Below, one piece after another: positions 1-4,951 of a stretch of DNA of 6,185 nucleotides (positions are counted from its first letter, which is position 1; every line of letters starts with the position of its first letter). The stretch comes from Thermacetogenium sp. UBA4966. Its GTDB lineage: Bacteria; Bacillota; DSM-12270; Thermacetogeniales; Thermacetogeniaceae. The notes under the pieces are model-generated. The model was not told the origin of the DNA, did not search any database, and saw only the letters and a list, made by a program, of their open reading frames with translations. The DNA lies in the NCBI GenBank assembly GCA_002397275.1, contig DHAA01000109.1:1-6185 (forward strand), given 5' to 3'. Made by a program: the position numbers and the translations under genes.

Positions 1-18
1 GGGGAATGGCGCGGGCGC

Positions 19-47
19 TTGTGCTGGGCGAGTCTCTCTGTTATGCT
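19..47 (+). promoter_or_regulatory. possible promoter upstream of corA
   Basis: TTGTGC (19-24) is followed after 17 bases by TATGCT (42-47). A TG one base before the -10 box gives an extended -10 (TGtTATGCT). Both boxes are imperfect. Transcription would start near 54, about 50 bases before the corA start. An alternative -10, TATAAA at 66-71, has no good -35 partner. This is sequence pattern only. The stretch before it (1-18) is too short to assign. Confidence 0.3.
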
Positions 48-104
48 AAACGCAGATTGTTGGAATATAAATAAAATAACAGCCTGGAAAGGATGGTGAG
101 GAAG

Positions 105-1067
105 ATGTTAAAGGTCTACCATACTGCTGATGATCGGGTGGTAGAAAGGGAGCATATCGATGGAAAGGGTTCTTGGCTCTGCCTGATTAACCCCACAGAA
201 AAAGAGATGCAGTTGGTGAGCAGCCGTACGGGAATTACCCATGATTTTCTCAAGGATCCGCTTGATGACGAGGAGAGGCCGCGTATCGAAATTGAACCCG
301 GACAAATTCTGATTATCATTAAAGTCCCGGTTGCCAAAGGACAAAAGGATGCCGAGATTTATGACGCTATACCGTTGGGAATTATTATAACGAAGGATTA
401 TCTGGTCACCGTTTGTCTGGATGATCACCCGGTTTTTTTTCAGATGCTCAAAGAACCCGTGCTTTATACCTTTAAAAAGACTCGTTTTCTTCTTTTAATT
501 CTGATTAAAACAGCGACGCTTTACCTGAACTACCTGCGTATCCTGGATAAACGGAGCACCGAACTCCAACAACATCTTTCTCACTCCATGAAAAATGAAG
601 CGCTTCTTCAGCTACTAGACATCCAAAAAAGTTTGGTTTACTTTACCACATCACTGCGGGCCAATGGGATCGTCATGGAGAAGCTGACCCGCACGCAGTT
701 AGTGAAGGCTGAAGAAGCGCCGGCATCGATGTTGGTCAAGATGTATCCTGAGGATGAGGATCTGCTGGAGGACGCTATCACTGAAAACAGGCAGGCTATT
801 GAGATGAGCTCTATTTACAGTTCTATTCTGACCGGGTCAATGGATGCCTATGCGGCGCTTATTTCCAACAATGTGAGTGTCGTTATGAAGTTTCTTACTT
901 CGGTGACCATTGTGCTCTCTCTGCCGACCATTATCGCCAGCATATATGGAATGAACGTGGGTCTCCCGTTTCAGAATTCGCCCTTTGCCTTTGCAGGTAT
1001 TATCGGCTTGACTTTGGGTCTCTGCGGTGTTGCCGCTTATGTTCTCTATCGCTGGAACCTGTTTTGA
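105..1067 (+). CDS. corA: CorA-family magnesium/divalent cation transporter
   Basis: This is a 320-residue inner-membrane channel of the CorA metal ion transporter (MIT) family, which forms pentamers and takes up Mg2+ (sometimes Co2+ or Ni2+). The signature GMN is visible at residues 282-284 in IYGMNVGLPF, at the end of the first membrane segment (about 262-281). A second membrane segment follows (about 295-315), then a very short tail (RWNLF). The long N-terminal part is soluble and mixed alpha/beta, rich in acidic residues (for example DPLDDEERPR at 51-60 and YPEDEDLLED at 214-223), as expected for the cytoplasmic metal-sensing funnel. Length is close to other CorA proteins. An ATG at 93 is also possible, but it sits directly on the AAAGG motif; the ATG at 105 (MLKVYH) matches the usual family N-terminus, with GAGG just upstream. 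It is followed 70 bases later by a universal stress protein gene. The transported ion cannot be told from sequence. Confidence 0.9.
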   Translation: MLKVYHTADDRVVEREHIDGKGSWLCLINPTEKEMQLVSSRTGITHDFLKDPLDDEERPRIEIEPGQILIIIKVPVAKGQKDAEIYDAIPLGIIITKDYLVTVCLDDHPVFFQMLKEPVLYTFKKTRFLLLILIKTATLYLNYLRILDKRSTELQQHLSHSMKNEALLQLLDIQKSLVYFTTSLRANGIVMEKLTRTQLVKAEEAPASMLVKMYPEDEDLLEDAITENRQAIEMSSIYSSILTGSMDAYAALISNNVSVVMKFLTSVTIVLSLPTIIASIYGMNVGLPFQNSPFAFAGIIGLTLGLCGVAAYVLYRWNLF

Positions 1068-1070
1068 GAA

Positions 1071-1118
1071 TTCTTCTTGGGCACGGCTGAGACCTTGGTT
1101 TTGAGGCCCTGAGAAGAA
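1071..1118 (+). promoter_or_regulatory. long RNA hairpin between corA and usp
   Basis: TTCTTCT (1071-1077) pairs with AGAAGAA (1112-1118), and GGGC (1079-1082) pairs with GCCC (1106-1109), separated by a small internal loop. Inside, CTGAGAC and GTTTTGAG can form a further stem with a short loop around 1093-1096. The structure fills almost the whole gap between the corA stop and the usp ribosome binding site (GGAGG at 1125-1129). No T-run follows, so it is not a standard intrinsic terminator. It may be a 3' stabiliser, a processing site or a weak attenuator in a joint transcript; its role is inferred. Confidence 0.5.
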
Positions 1119-1137
1119 AGAAAAGGAGGGCGTAACT

Positions 1138-1599
1138 GTGGGTGAGGAAAAGAGAATTGAGCCGGACGGCTGTTCTGCGTACAAAGTGATCGTCGCCGCA
1201 ACCGACGGTTCGGCTGCGGCGCAGGAAGCTGTTTGCCATGCCGCTTCCCAGGCGAAAGCGTATGGCGCCGCTCTGCGGGTGATCTATGTGGTTAATGTGC
1301 ACATTTCCTTTCGCATGGGTACATACCAGCAGATGGCCCTGGAAATCTTGCAGGAGGAAGGGGAACGCTCTGTTGAACAAGCTGTTGGCTTAGCAAAAAA
1401 TTCAGGCGTTCAGGATGTGCAGGGAGCGGTGTTAAGGGGTAATCCCAGGCAGGATATCGTGGCCTGGGCAAAGGAACAGGGCGCCGATCTGATTGTGCTG
1501 GGTTCCCGCGGGCATTCTCGTTTCGGAGCATTTATACTCGGCAGTGTCGCCGACTACGTTGTGCGCAATGCCTCCTGCAGCGTTTTGCTTGTGCGCTAG
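1138..1599 (+). CDS. universal stress protein (UspA family)
   Basis: This is a 153-residue cytoplasmic protein with a single Usp domain. The core starts at about residue 15 (YKVIVAATDGS, with the conserved Asp at 23). It ends with the nucleotide-binding signature G-2X-G-9X-G-S/T, seen here as GSRGHSRFGAFILGS at residues 122-136, then the closing strand CSVLLVR. All glycines of this motif are present, so it probably belongs to the ATP-binding subgroup. Usp proteins act as dimers in stress and energy-limitation responses; the particular role is unknown. The start is GTG at 1138, supported by AAAAGGAGG (1121-1129) with 8 bases of spacing. The first 14 residues are a charged extension before the domain. 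It lies 70 bases after corA and probably shares its transcript; pairing of a Usp gene with a transporter is common. Confidence 0.92.
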   Translation: MGEEKRIEPDGCSAYKVIVAATDGSAAAQEAVCHAASQAKAYGAALRVIYVVNVHISFRMGTYQQMALEILQEEGERSVEQAVGLAKNSGVQDVQGAVLRGNPRQDIVAWAKEQGADLIVLGSRGHSRFGAFILGSVADYVVRNASCSVLLVR

Positions 1600-1643
1600 G
1601 CCGGGGATGAGACCTCTATTTCAGGCGTCAGGATGTGTTTTTT

Positions 1644-1925
1644 GTGTTTATTGGCCTTTGCACAATTGAACTGTTAATAGATGAGGCCGATTCTCTGAAG
1701 GATAAAAGGCGATTACTGAAGAGCTTAATGGAGAGGGTTAAATCTCTCTATAATGTGTCCGTCGCGGAGATAGACCAGCAGGATGTCTGGCGGCGCTCGA
1801 CATTGGCCTTTACCTGTGTTGCCAATGAGAAAAAACACGTTTTCAGGGTGTTGCAGTCCGCGGTTGCCTTTTTTGAAAAGCAGAGAAGGTCTCAGGTGAT
1901 TGATTATAGGATAGAAATAATTTGA
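1644..1925 (+). CDS. ylxP: DUF503 family protein (YlxP-like)
   Basis: This is a small protein of 93 residues with the DUF503 pattern. It opens with IGLCTIEL, then has a basic helix containing SLKDKRRLLKSL, the diagnostic NVSVAEIDQQDVWRR, and the typical C-terminal DYRIEII. Family proteins have nearly the same length (about 90-95). B. subtilis YlxP is usually encoded among translation genes (infB-rbfA region) and its biochemical role is not settled; here the gene is in a different setting, after usp. Two in-frame GTG codons compete as start. GTG at 1644 gives MFIGLCTIEL, matching the family's N-terminus, and has AGGA (1630-1633) 10 bases upstream. GTG at 1635 would sit on top of that site. The ribosome binding site is weak either way. 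Function beyond the family name is unknown. Confidence 0.85.
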   Translation: MFIGLCTIELLIDEADSLKDKRRLLKSLMERVKSLYNVSVAEIDQQDVWRRSTLAFTCVANEKKHVFRVLQSAVAFFEKQRRSQVIDYRIEII

Positions 1926-1949
1926 GATAGTAGAAAATAATACTCGGCA

Positions 1950-1963
1950 TGGTATAAAATACC
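1950..1963 (+). promoter_or_regulatory. gerM: extended -10 and small palindrome before gerM
   Basis: TGgTATAAA (1950-1958) has the form of an extended -10 promoter. It is embedded in a perfect inverted repeat, GGTAT-aaa-ATACC (1951-1963). No convincing -35 box is seen at 16-18 bases. If used, transcription would start near 1965, inside the anti-Shine-Dalgarno strand of the following hairpin. The palindrome could instead be an operator or a small RNA hairpin that competes with that structure. Confidence 0.35.
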
Positions 1964-2016
1964 CTCCTCCGTCATAGGTTGAACAAGGAAGATTAACCAT
2001 AATTAGGGAGGAGGGT
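1961..2016 (+). promoter_or_regulatory. gerM: RNA stem sequestering the gerM Shine-Dalgarno site
   Basis: ACCCTCCTCC (1961-1970) is perfectly complementary to GGAGGAGGGT (2007-2016), which contains the whole ribosome binding site of the GerMN gene (start ATG at 2023). The 36-base loop can fold further: GGTT-g-AA pairs with TTAACC (about 1977-1998) with one bulged G. In RNA the 10-bp, GC-rich stem would block ribosome access. The pairing is directly visible; that it regulates translation is inference. It matches no riboswitch class I recognise. Confidence 0.55.
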
Positions 2017-2022
2017 TGTTTG

Positions 2023-2661
2023 ATGTCATGGGATTTTAAGCGGCTGGAAGTGAAAGAGTGTGAGCGGCGCAGGAGCCACCTTTATTTAGTGGTTTTGCTT
2101 GTGTTGACCGCGGCCTTTCTTTTAGCAGGAGGTTGCGGGCTCTCCGAAAAGTTGGGGTCGTCATCCAAAGAAAACAAGACGCCGCTGGTTGAGGATGATG
2201 TTCTGGATCTGGAGGACGATGATGCGGATGCTGTTTCCGAGGTGAAAGAAATGGCGAAAGTTACTCTGTATTTCAAGAACCAGGAGAGCAGTTTGGTTCC
2301 GGTAACCCAAGAGGTTCCCAAGGTAACAGGCATAGCCAAAGAGGCGCTGGCCGCGCTCTTTCAGGGGAAAACGGAAGGGGATTTACAATCTGCCCTTCCT
2401 GAAGGGGCCGAGGTAAAGGAGCTCAACATCAAGCCCGACGGGACTTGTGTCGTCGATGTGAACCAGGAAGCGACAAAGATTACAGGTAATAACCCCAAGG
2501 ATGAGGCGCTGGCGGTTTATGCTATTGTCAATACTCTGACCGAGTTTTCTACTGTACAAAAGGTTCAGATTTTGGTGGAGGGGCAAATCAGCAAGACATT
2601 CGCCGGGCATATTCCGATAGACACACCCCTTCTGCGCAACATGTCTTACGTAAACAATTGA
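2023..2661 (+). CDS. gerM: GerMN-domain sporulation/germination lipoprotein
   Basis: This is a 212-residue predicted lipoprotein. A basic N-terminus (ERRRSH, 14-19) and a hydrophobic segment (about 20-35) lead to a lipobox-like LAGGC with the modifiable Cys at 38. An acidic linker follows (about 53-70, VEDDVLDLEDDDAD). The rest, from VTLYFKNQE to about 206, is one GerMN domain, with recognisable ALFQGKTEGDLQSALPEG, the strand CVVDVNQE and the segment EALAVYAIVNTLTEF. B. subtilis GerM has two such domains and acts in sporulation and germination at the cell surface; this is a single-domain version. The start is ATG at 2023, with GGAGG at 2010-2014 and 8 bases of spacing. That strong ribosome site can be hidden by the upstream CCTCC stretch. 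The gene ends at a strong terminator and lies near murI, rdgB and yfcE as in B. subtilis, which supports the symbol. Confidence 0.85.
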   Translation: MSWDFKRLEVKECERRRSHLYLVVLLVLTAAFLLAGGCGLSEKLGSSSKENKTPLVEDDVLDLEDDDADAVSEVKEMAKVTLYFKNQESSLVPVTQEVPKVTGIAKEALAALFQGKTEGDLQSALPEGAEVKELNIKPDGTCVVDVNQEATKITGNNPKDEALAVYAIVNTLTEFSTVQKVQILVEGQISKTFAGHIPIDTPLLRNMSYVNN

Positions 2662-2688
2662 CGAATTATCACCCAGAGACAAAAAAGG

Positions 2689-2720
2689 AACCGGCCGCAA
2701 TGAGCCGGTTTTTTCTTTTC
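2689..2720. terminator. bidirectional intrinsic terminator between gerM and satP
   Basis: AACCGGC (2689-2695) and GCCGGTT (2704-2710) form a 7-bp GC-rich stem with an 8-base loop. A TTTTCTTTTC tail (2711-2720) follows on the plus strand. On the minus strand the same stem is followed by CC and six Ts (from the A-run at 2681-2686). It can therefore end both the gerM transcript and the converging satP transcript. Confidence 0.9.
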
Positions 2721-2739
2721 AGTGACTGAAAGTTATAAT
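2717..2739 (+). promoter_or_regulatory. palindrome next to a -10-like box in the gerM/satP gap
   Basis: TTTCAGT-G-ACTGAAA (2717-2731) is a perfect 7-bp inverted repeat with a single central base. TATAAT, the exact -10 consensus, lies at 2734-2739, and TTTTCT (2711-2716) stands 17 bases before it as a poor -35. A plus-strand transcript from here would run antisense into satP. It may be an operator-promoter relic or chance. Confidence 0.25.
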
Positions 2740-2773
2740 GAAATGTATTTATAAGAGCCGCTTGCTTTAATCT

Positions 2774-3379
2774 CTAATTTTGAAGGGGAAAGACAGGCAG
2801 CACCGTGCGCCGGAAAGTTGAATTAATAACCCCCGCCGCGGAGGCATACCAGGCGACCGCAGCCGTTATAATCCCCATCATACCGCCGGGGACGGAGGAG
2901 ATAACCCCGAACTCAGCCAGAACCAATAGAATAAAGGTGATCTCTAAGGTGGTGAAAACGCCGCAGACCGCTAAGTTAGTACGCAATGAGGCAATCCACA
3001 TATAGGTATTGAATACCGTGAAACCAAGCAGGAAGATACCCATCGCTGTGCCGCCGTGCTCTCCCCATTTGATTACTTCGAGCGACTCAAAAACCACAAG
3101 GGTCGCCAGAGAAAGCCAGAAAGCGCCGTAAGTGGAAAACGCCGTGGCTCCAAATACATTATTTTTCTTAAACTCCTGCATTCCGGCCAGCAGTTGGGCT
3201 AGGCCTCCATAGAAGAAAGCAAGGCCGAGAAAGGCAGGTTTTGCCGCGGGCGCAATCAGTTGAGCGTTTCCTATGCTGAGGACAAAGGTGGTTAAGGCGA
3301 AGCCCCCTAAGCCTAAAGGCGACGGGTCCGCGGTGGTCTCATTCTGACTCGCTTTGGTGATATCATTGATTTTCGCCAA
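2774..3379 (-). CDS. satP: acetate/succinate transporter, GPR1/FUN34/YaaH (SatP) family
   Basis: This is a 201-residue inner-membrane protein that probably moves acetate or succinate with protons. Six hydrophobic segments can be seen at about residues 24-41, 48-66, 82-98, 110-131, 136-157 and 164-184. Family signatures are present: DPSPLGL (18-24, usual form NPAPLGL), the YGGLAQLLAGMQEF block (57-70), NVFGATAFSTYGAFW (74-88) and, later, NTYMW (124-128). E. coli SatP is 188 residues long. The start is TTG at 3379 (MAKINDITKA), fixed by an AAGGAGG site at 3389-3395 with 9 bases of spacing. The frame stays open 30 codons further upstream to a GTG at 3469, but that stretch lies before the ribosome site and shows no family similarity. 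The gene is opposite to its neighbours and converges on gerM, so it looks like an insertion into the gerM-murI region. Import versus export cannot be decided from sequence. Confidence 0.92.
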   Translation of the reverse strand: MAKINDITKASQNETTADPSPLGLGGFALTTFVLSIGNAQLIAPAAKPAFLGLAFFYGGLAQLLAGMQEFKKNNVFGATAFSTYGAFWLSLATLVVFESLEVIKWGEHGGTAMGIFLLGFTVFNTYMWIASLRTNLAVCGVFTTLEITFILLVLAEFGVISSVPGGMMGIITAAVAWYASAAGVINSTFRRTVLPVFPLQN

Positions 3380-3388
3380 GATAAAGCA

Positions 3389-3395
3389 CCTCCTT
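3389..3395 (-). promoter_or_regulatory. satP: satP ribosome binding site
   Basis: On the minus strand this reads AAGGAGG, followed by TG, with 9 bases to the TTG start at 3379. It is a near-perfect Shine-Dalgarno sequence and decides the start in favour of the 201-residue form. Confidence 0.85.
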
Positions 3396-3430
3396 GTTTT
3401 CTTTGCTGAAAAATATCTAACCAAAACGCC

Positions 3431-3469
3431 ATCTATCACCCCCAAAAGTTCAATAGTTCTATCTATCAC
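3431..3469 (-). repeat. direct repeat pair upstream of satP
   Basis: ATCTATCAC (minus strand GTGATAGAT) occurs at 3431-3439 and again at 3461-3469, exactly 30 bases apart, close to three helical turns. The pair lies 35-75 bases upstream of the satP ribosome site. This spacing would put two bound protein molecules on the same DNA face, so it may be an operator. No clear minus-strand -35/-10 pair was found around it. Confidence 0.35.
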
Positions 3470-3654
3470 TTCAACTTTTTGCTCTTGTTTTCACGACTAA
3501 CCACAAACCACAAATTCTCTGCCGCTTTTCTCCAGAGGGTGTGCTATGTGGGAAACGAACGTCCCCATGCCAAATTAGGAATGCTGAATAGGGTAAAGTG
3601 AGGTGAAATATATTATATTTATGCGAGATATATTGATCATCAGGTGAGTGCTAT

Positions 3655-3726
3655 ATGCAGGTTCTCCTTGCTACACATTATATTGTGGATGAAGGATACG
3701 TACAACCCCAAAAAATTAATTTATGA
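3655..3726 (+). CDS. possible micro-ORF, 23 residues
   Basis: An ATG at 3655 is preceded by AGGTGA (3642-3647) with 7 bases of spacing and opens a 23-codon frame ending in TGA. The peptide begins MQVLLATHYIVDEGYV and is not recognised. It lies in AT-rich non-coding DNA, where such a frame can easily occur by chance. It might be a leader peptide or a gene remnant. Confidence 0.15.
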   Translation: MQVLLATHYIVDEGYVQPQKINL

Positions 3727-3860
3727 GCAATATTATTGCCAAATACATTAGTTGCTTGCATAATAACGCAATTAATCACACGCCGAATTGTTATCAGAGG
3801 CCTAATTGGCGGCGTTCCCGGCAGAGGTCGTCGCCTTCCGGCAGATGCTCGCCGGGATGC
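3727..3860. repeat. row of consecutive inverted repeats
   Basis: Four stems follow one another with almost no gaps. The first is GCAAT-att-ATTGC (3727-3739). The second is ATTAGTTGC/GCAATTAAT (3747-3755 with 3768-3776, one G-T pair). The third is CGCC-g-AATT with AATTGGCG (3781-3789 with 3804-3811). The fourth is GCGT-t-CCCGGC with GCCGGGATGC (3812-3822 with 3851-3860), which encloses a smaller GAGG/CCTT stem. The last is followed by TATTTTAT, a poor T-run. This may be a folded RNA or the remains of a small mobile repeat; no family was recognised. Confidence 0.4.
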
Positions 3861-3867
3861 TATTTTA

Positions 3868-3876
3868 TGATATAAT
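3868..3876 (+). promoter_or_regulatory. murI: extended -10 promoter candidate for murI leader
   Basis: TGaTATAAT is a perfect extended -10 element. A second TATAAT overlaps downstream at 3878-3883. No -35 box is seen at the right distance, which extended -10 promoters can tolerate. Transcription from about 3883 would give a leader of roughly 200 bases before murI. Confidence 0.45.
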
Positions 3877-3985
3877 CTATAATGATTTCCTTGAATATCT
3901 GAGTTCAACCTGATAGATGATGAGATCATCGAGGACTTTTGTTCGCCCGTTGGCTCAGACAACAGATAAGTGTTAATGAGTCGCT

Positions 3986-4059
3986 GGCCGGAAATTTCCC
4001 TGGTGGGAGTCGTCCCTGAGGATGCGGGGATGTGACGACCCGGGAAAGGCCGTGTTTTT
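3986..4059 (+). terminator. nested hairpin with T-run upstream of murI (attenuator-like)
   Basis: GGCC (3986-3989) pairs with GGCC (4048-4051), TTTCCC (3995-4000) with GGGAAA (4042-4047), GTCGTC (4009-4014) with GACGAC (4034-4039), and CC (4015-4016) with GG (4028-4029). The arms are properly nested. TTTTT follows at 4055-4059, three bases after the stem, as in an intrinsic terminator. CGCT (3982-3985) and AGCG (4060-4063) can extend it outward. It may end a short RNA begun near 3883 or act as an attenuator for murI. No ligand class was recognised. Confidence 0.45.
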
Positions 4060-4081
4060 AGCGGTCGCCAAAAGAAAGTGA

Positions 4082-4951
4082 ATGGAGATGACGTTATTGG
4101 ATAGTATGCAGCCCATTGGAGTCTTTGATTCCGGTGTGGGTGGTCTAACGGTAGTAAAGAGTCTATGGAATTATTTTCCTCAGGAGAAAATCGTCTATTT
4201 TGGAGATACGGCTCATTTGCCTTATGGATCCCGCAGCCCTGAGCAAATAGTTCACTTTGGATTAGAGATTTTAGATTTTTTGTTGCGCCGCGATGTCAAG
4301 GCTGTAATCGCCGCATGCAATACAAGTTCCTCCGTGTCGCTTACGCGTTTGCAGGAGAAATCGCCTGTCCCGGTCTTCGGGATGATTGAGCCGGGGGTAA
4401 AATCCGCTTTGAAGAAAACCAATAACAAAAAAATCGGTGTTCTGGCAACCAAGGCGACGGTAAACAGCGGCGCTTATGAACGCTCTTTCCGGCAGGGTGA
4501 TCCGGATGTACGGGTCTTTGCCCAGTCTTGCCCCCTTTTTGTGCCGCTGGTAGAGAATGGGAGCGTTGAAAGGAGAGAGACATACCAGATCGCCCGTTCT
4601 TATCTGCGGCCGCTTCAAGAGGAGGGTGTGGATACGCTGGTTTTCGGCTGTACCCATTATCCTTATCTGGCTTCAGTGATCAGGCATATCGTTGGGGAGG
4701 AAGTGCAACTGGTCGATCCGGCCGAGGAGGTTGTCAGGGAATTGGCTGATATCTTAAAACTCGACGGGTATGGGGGGAAAACGCCGCGGCATCTTTTTTT
4801 TGCCAGCGGTCCTGTTACCTCGTTTTATACTACCGGCAAGGAATTTCTTGGCTCTTTTCCATTTACTGTACAGCAGGTTTCGTTGAACAGCCAGGGCGGC
4901 GGCTCTTATGATGATCGGACAACGCAGGCAGAGGATGAAAACAGAGCGTGA
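4082..4951 (+). CDS. murI: glutamate racemase
   Basis: This cytoplasmic enzyme converts L-glutamate to D-glutamate for peptidoglycan synthesis without a cofactor, using two cysteines as acid-base pair. It is 289 residues long. The opening motif IGVFDSGVGGLTV (12-24) carries the substrate-binding Asp-Ser. FGDTAHLPYGSRS (40-52) is conserved. The first catalytic Cys is in AACNTSSS (Cys79), the second in FGCTHYPYL (Cys190), and VDPAEEV (211-217) follows. All key residues are present; the C-terminal 20 residues form a polar tail beyond the usual end. The start is uncertain: ATG at 4082, 4088 and 4106 are in frame. The degenerate ribosome site AAGAAAGTGA (4072-4081) suits 4088 best, and 4106 (MQPIGVFDSG) gives the most family-like N-terminus. 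It heads an operon with rdgB and yfcE, and a long structured leader precedes it. Confidence 0.95.
   Translation: MEMTLLDSMQPIGVFDSGVGGLTVVKSLWNYFPQEKIVYFGDTAHLPYGSRSPEQIVHFGLEILDFLLRRDVKAVIAACNTSSSVSLTRLQEKSPVPVFGMIEPGVKSALKKTNNKKIGVLATKATVNSGAYERSFRQGDPDVRVFAQSCPLFVPLVENGSVERRETYQIARSYLRPLQEEGVDTLVFGCTHYPYLASVIRHIVGEEVQLVDPAEEVVRELADILKLDGYGGKTPRHLFFASGPVTSFYTTGKEFLGSFPFTVQQVSLNSQGGGSYDDRTTQAEDENRA

Larger units (their letters stand above)
3380..4081. other. 702-bp intergenic region between satP and murI
   Basis: No convincing protein gene was found on either strand. From left to right it holds the satP ribosome site and a direct repeat pair (3431-3469), a tandem CCACAAA pair (3501-3514), a very AT-rich stretch (about 3600-3780) with one possible micro-ORF, and a run of inverted repeats (3727-3860). 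The last part has an extended -10 promoter candidate (3868-3876), small hairpins TTGAA/TTCAA (3891-3908) and GATGAT/ATCATC (3916-3930), and a nested terminator-like structure before murI. The GC-rich block 3781-3860 contrasts with the AT-rich flank. Confidence 0.7.

Noticed and set aside
837..1380. Minus-strand frames across corA and usp
   Set aside because: Both overlapped genes have clear family motifs on the plus strand; the antisense frames have none.
3380..3469. N-terminal extension of satP to GTG at 3469
   Set aside because: The strong AAGGAGG site at 3389-3395 lies inside it and directs the start at 3379; the extension has no family similarity and includes the direct repeats.
3501..3514. 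Tandem CCACAAA pair as a start of a repeat array
   Set aside because: Only two units are present; this is not a CRISPR or an extended tandem repeat.
3678..3962. 94-codon open frame on the minus strand in the satP-murI gap
   Set aside because: It has a low-complexity basic and serine-rich composition, no recognisable domain and no good ribosome site, and it crosses the inverted repeats and the promoter candidate.
4001..4016. GGTGGGA in the murI leader resembling a T-box sequence
   Set aside because: The ACCGCG part of the T-box core is missing and no Stem I motifs were seen upstream.
4271..4657. 128-codon open frame antisense to murI
   Set aside because: murI is certain on the other strand by its catalytic motifs; the antisense frame shows no domain.
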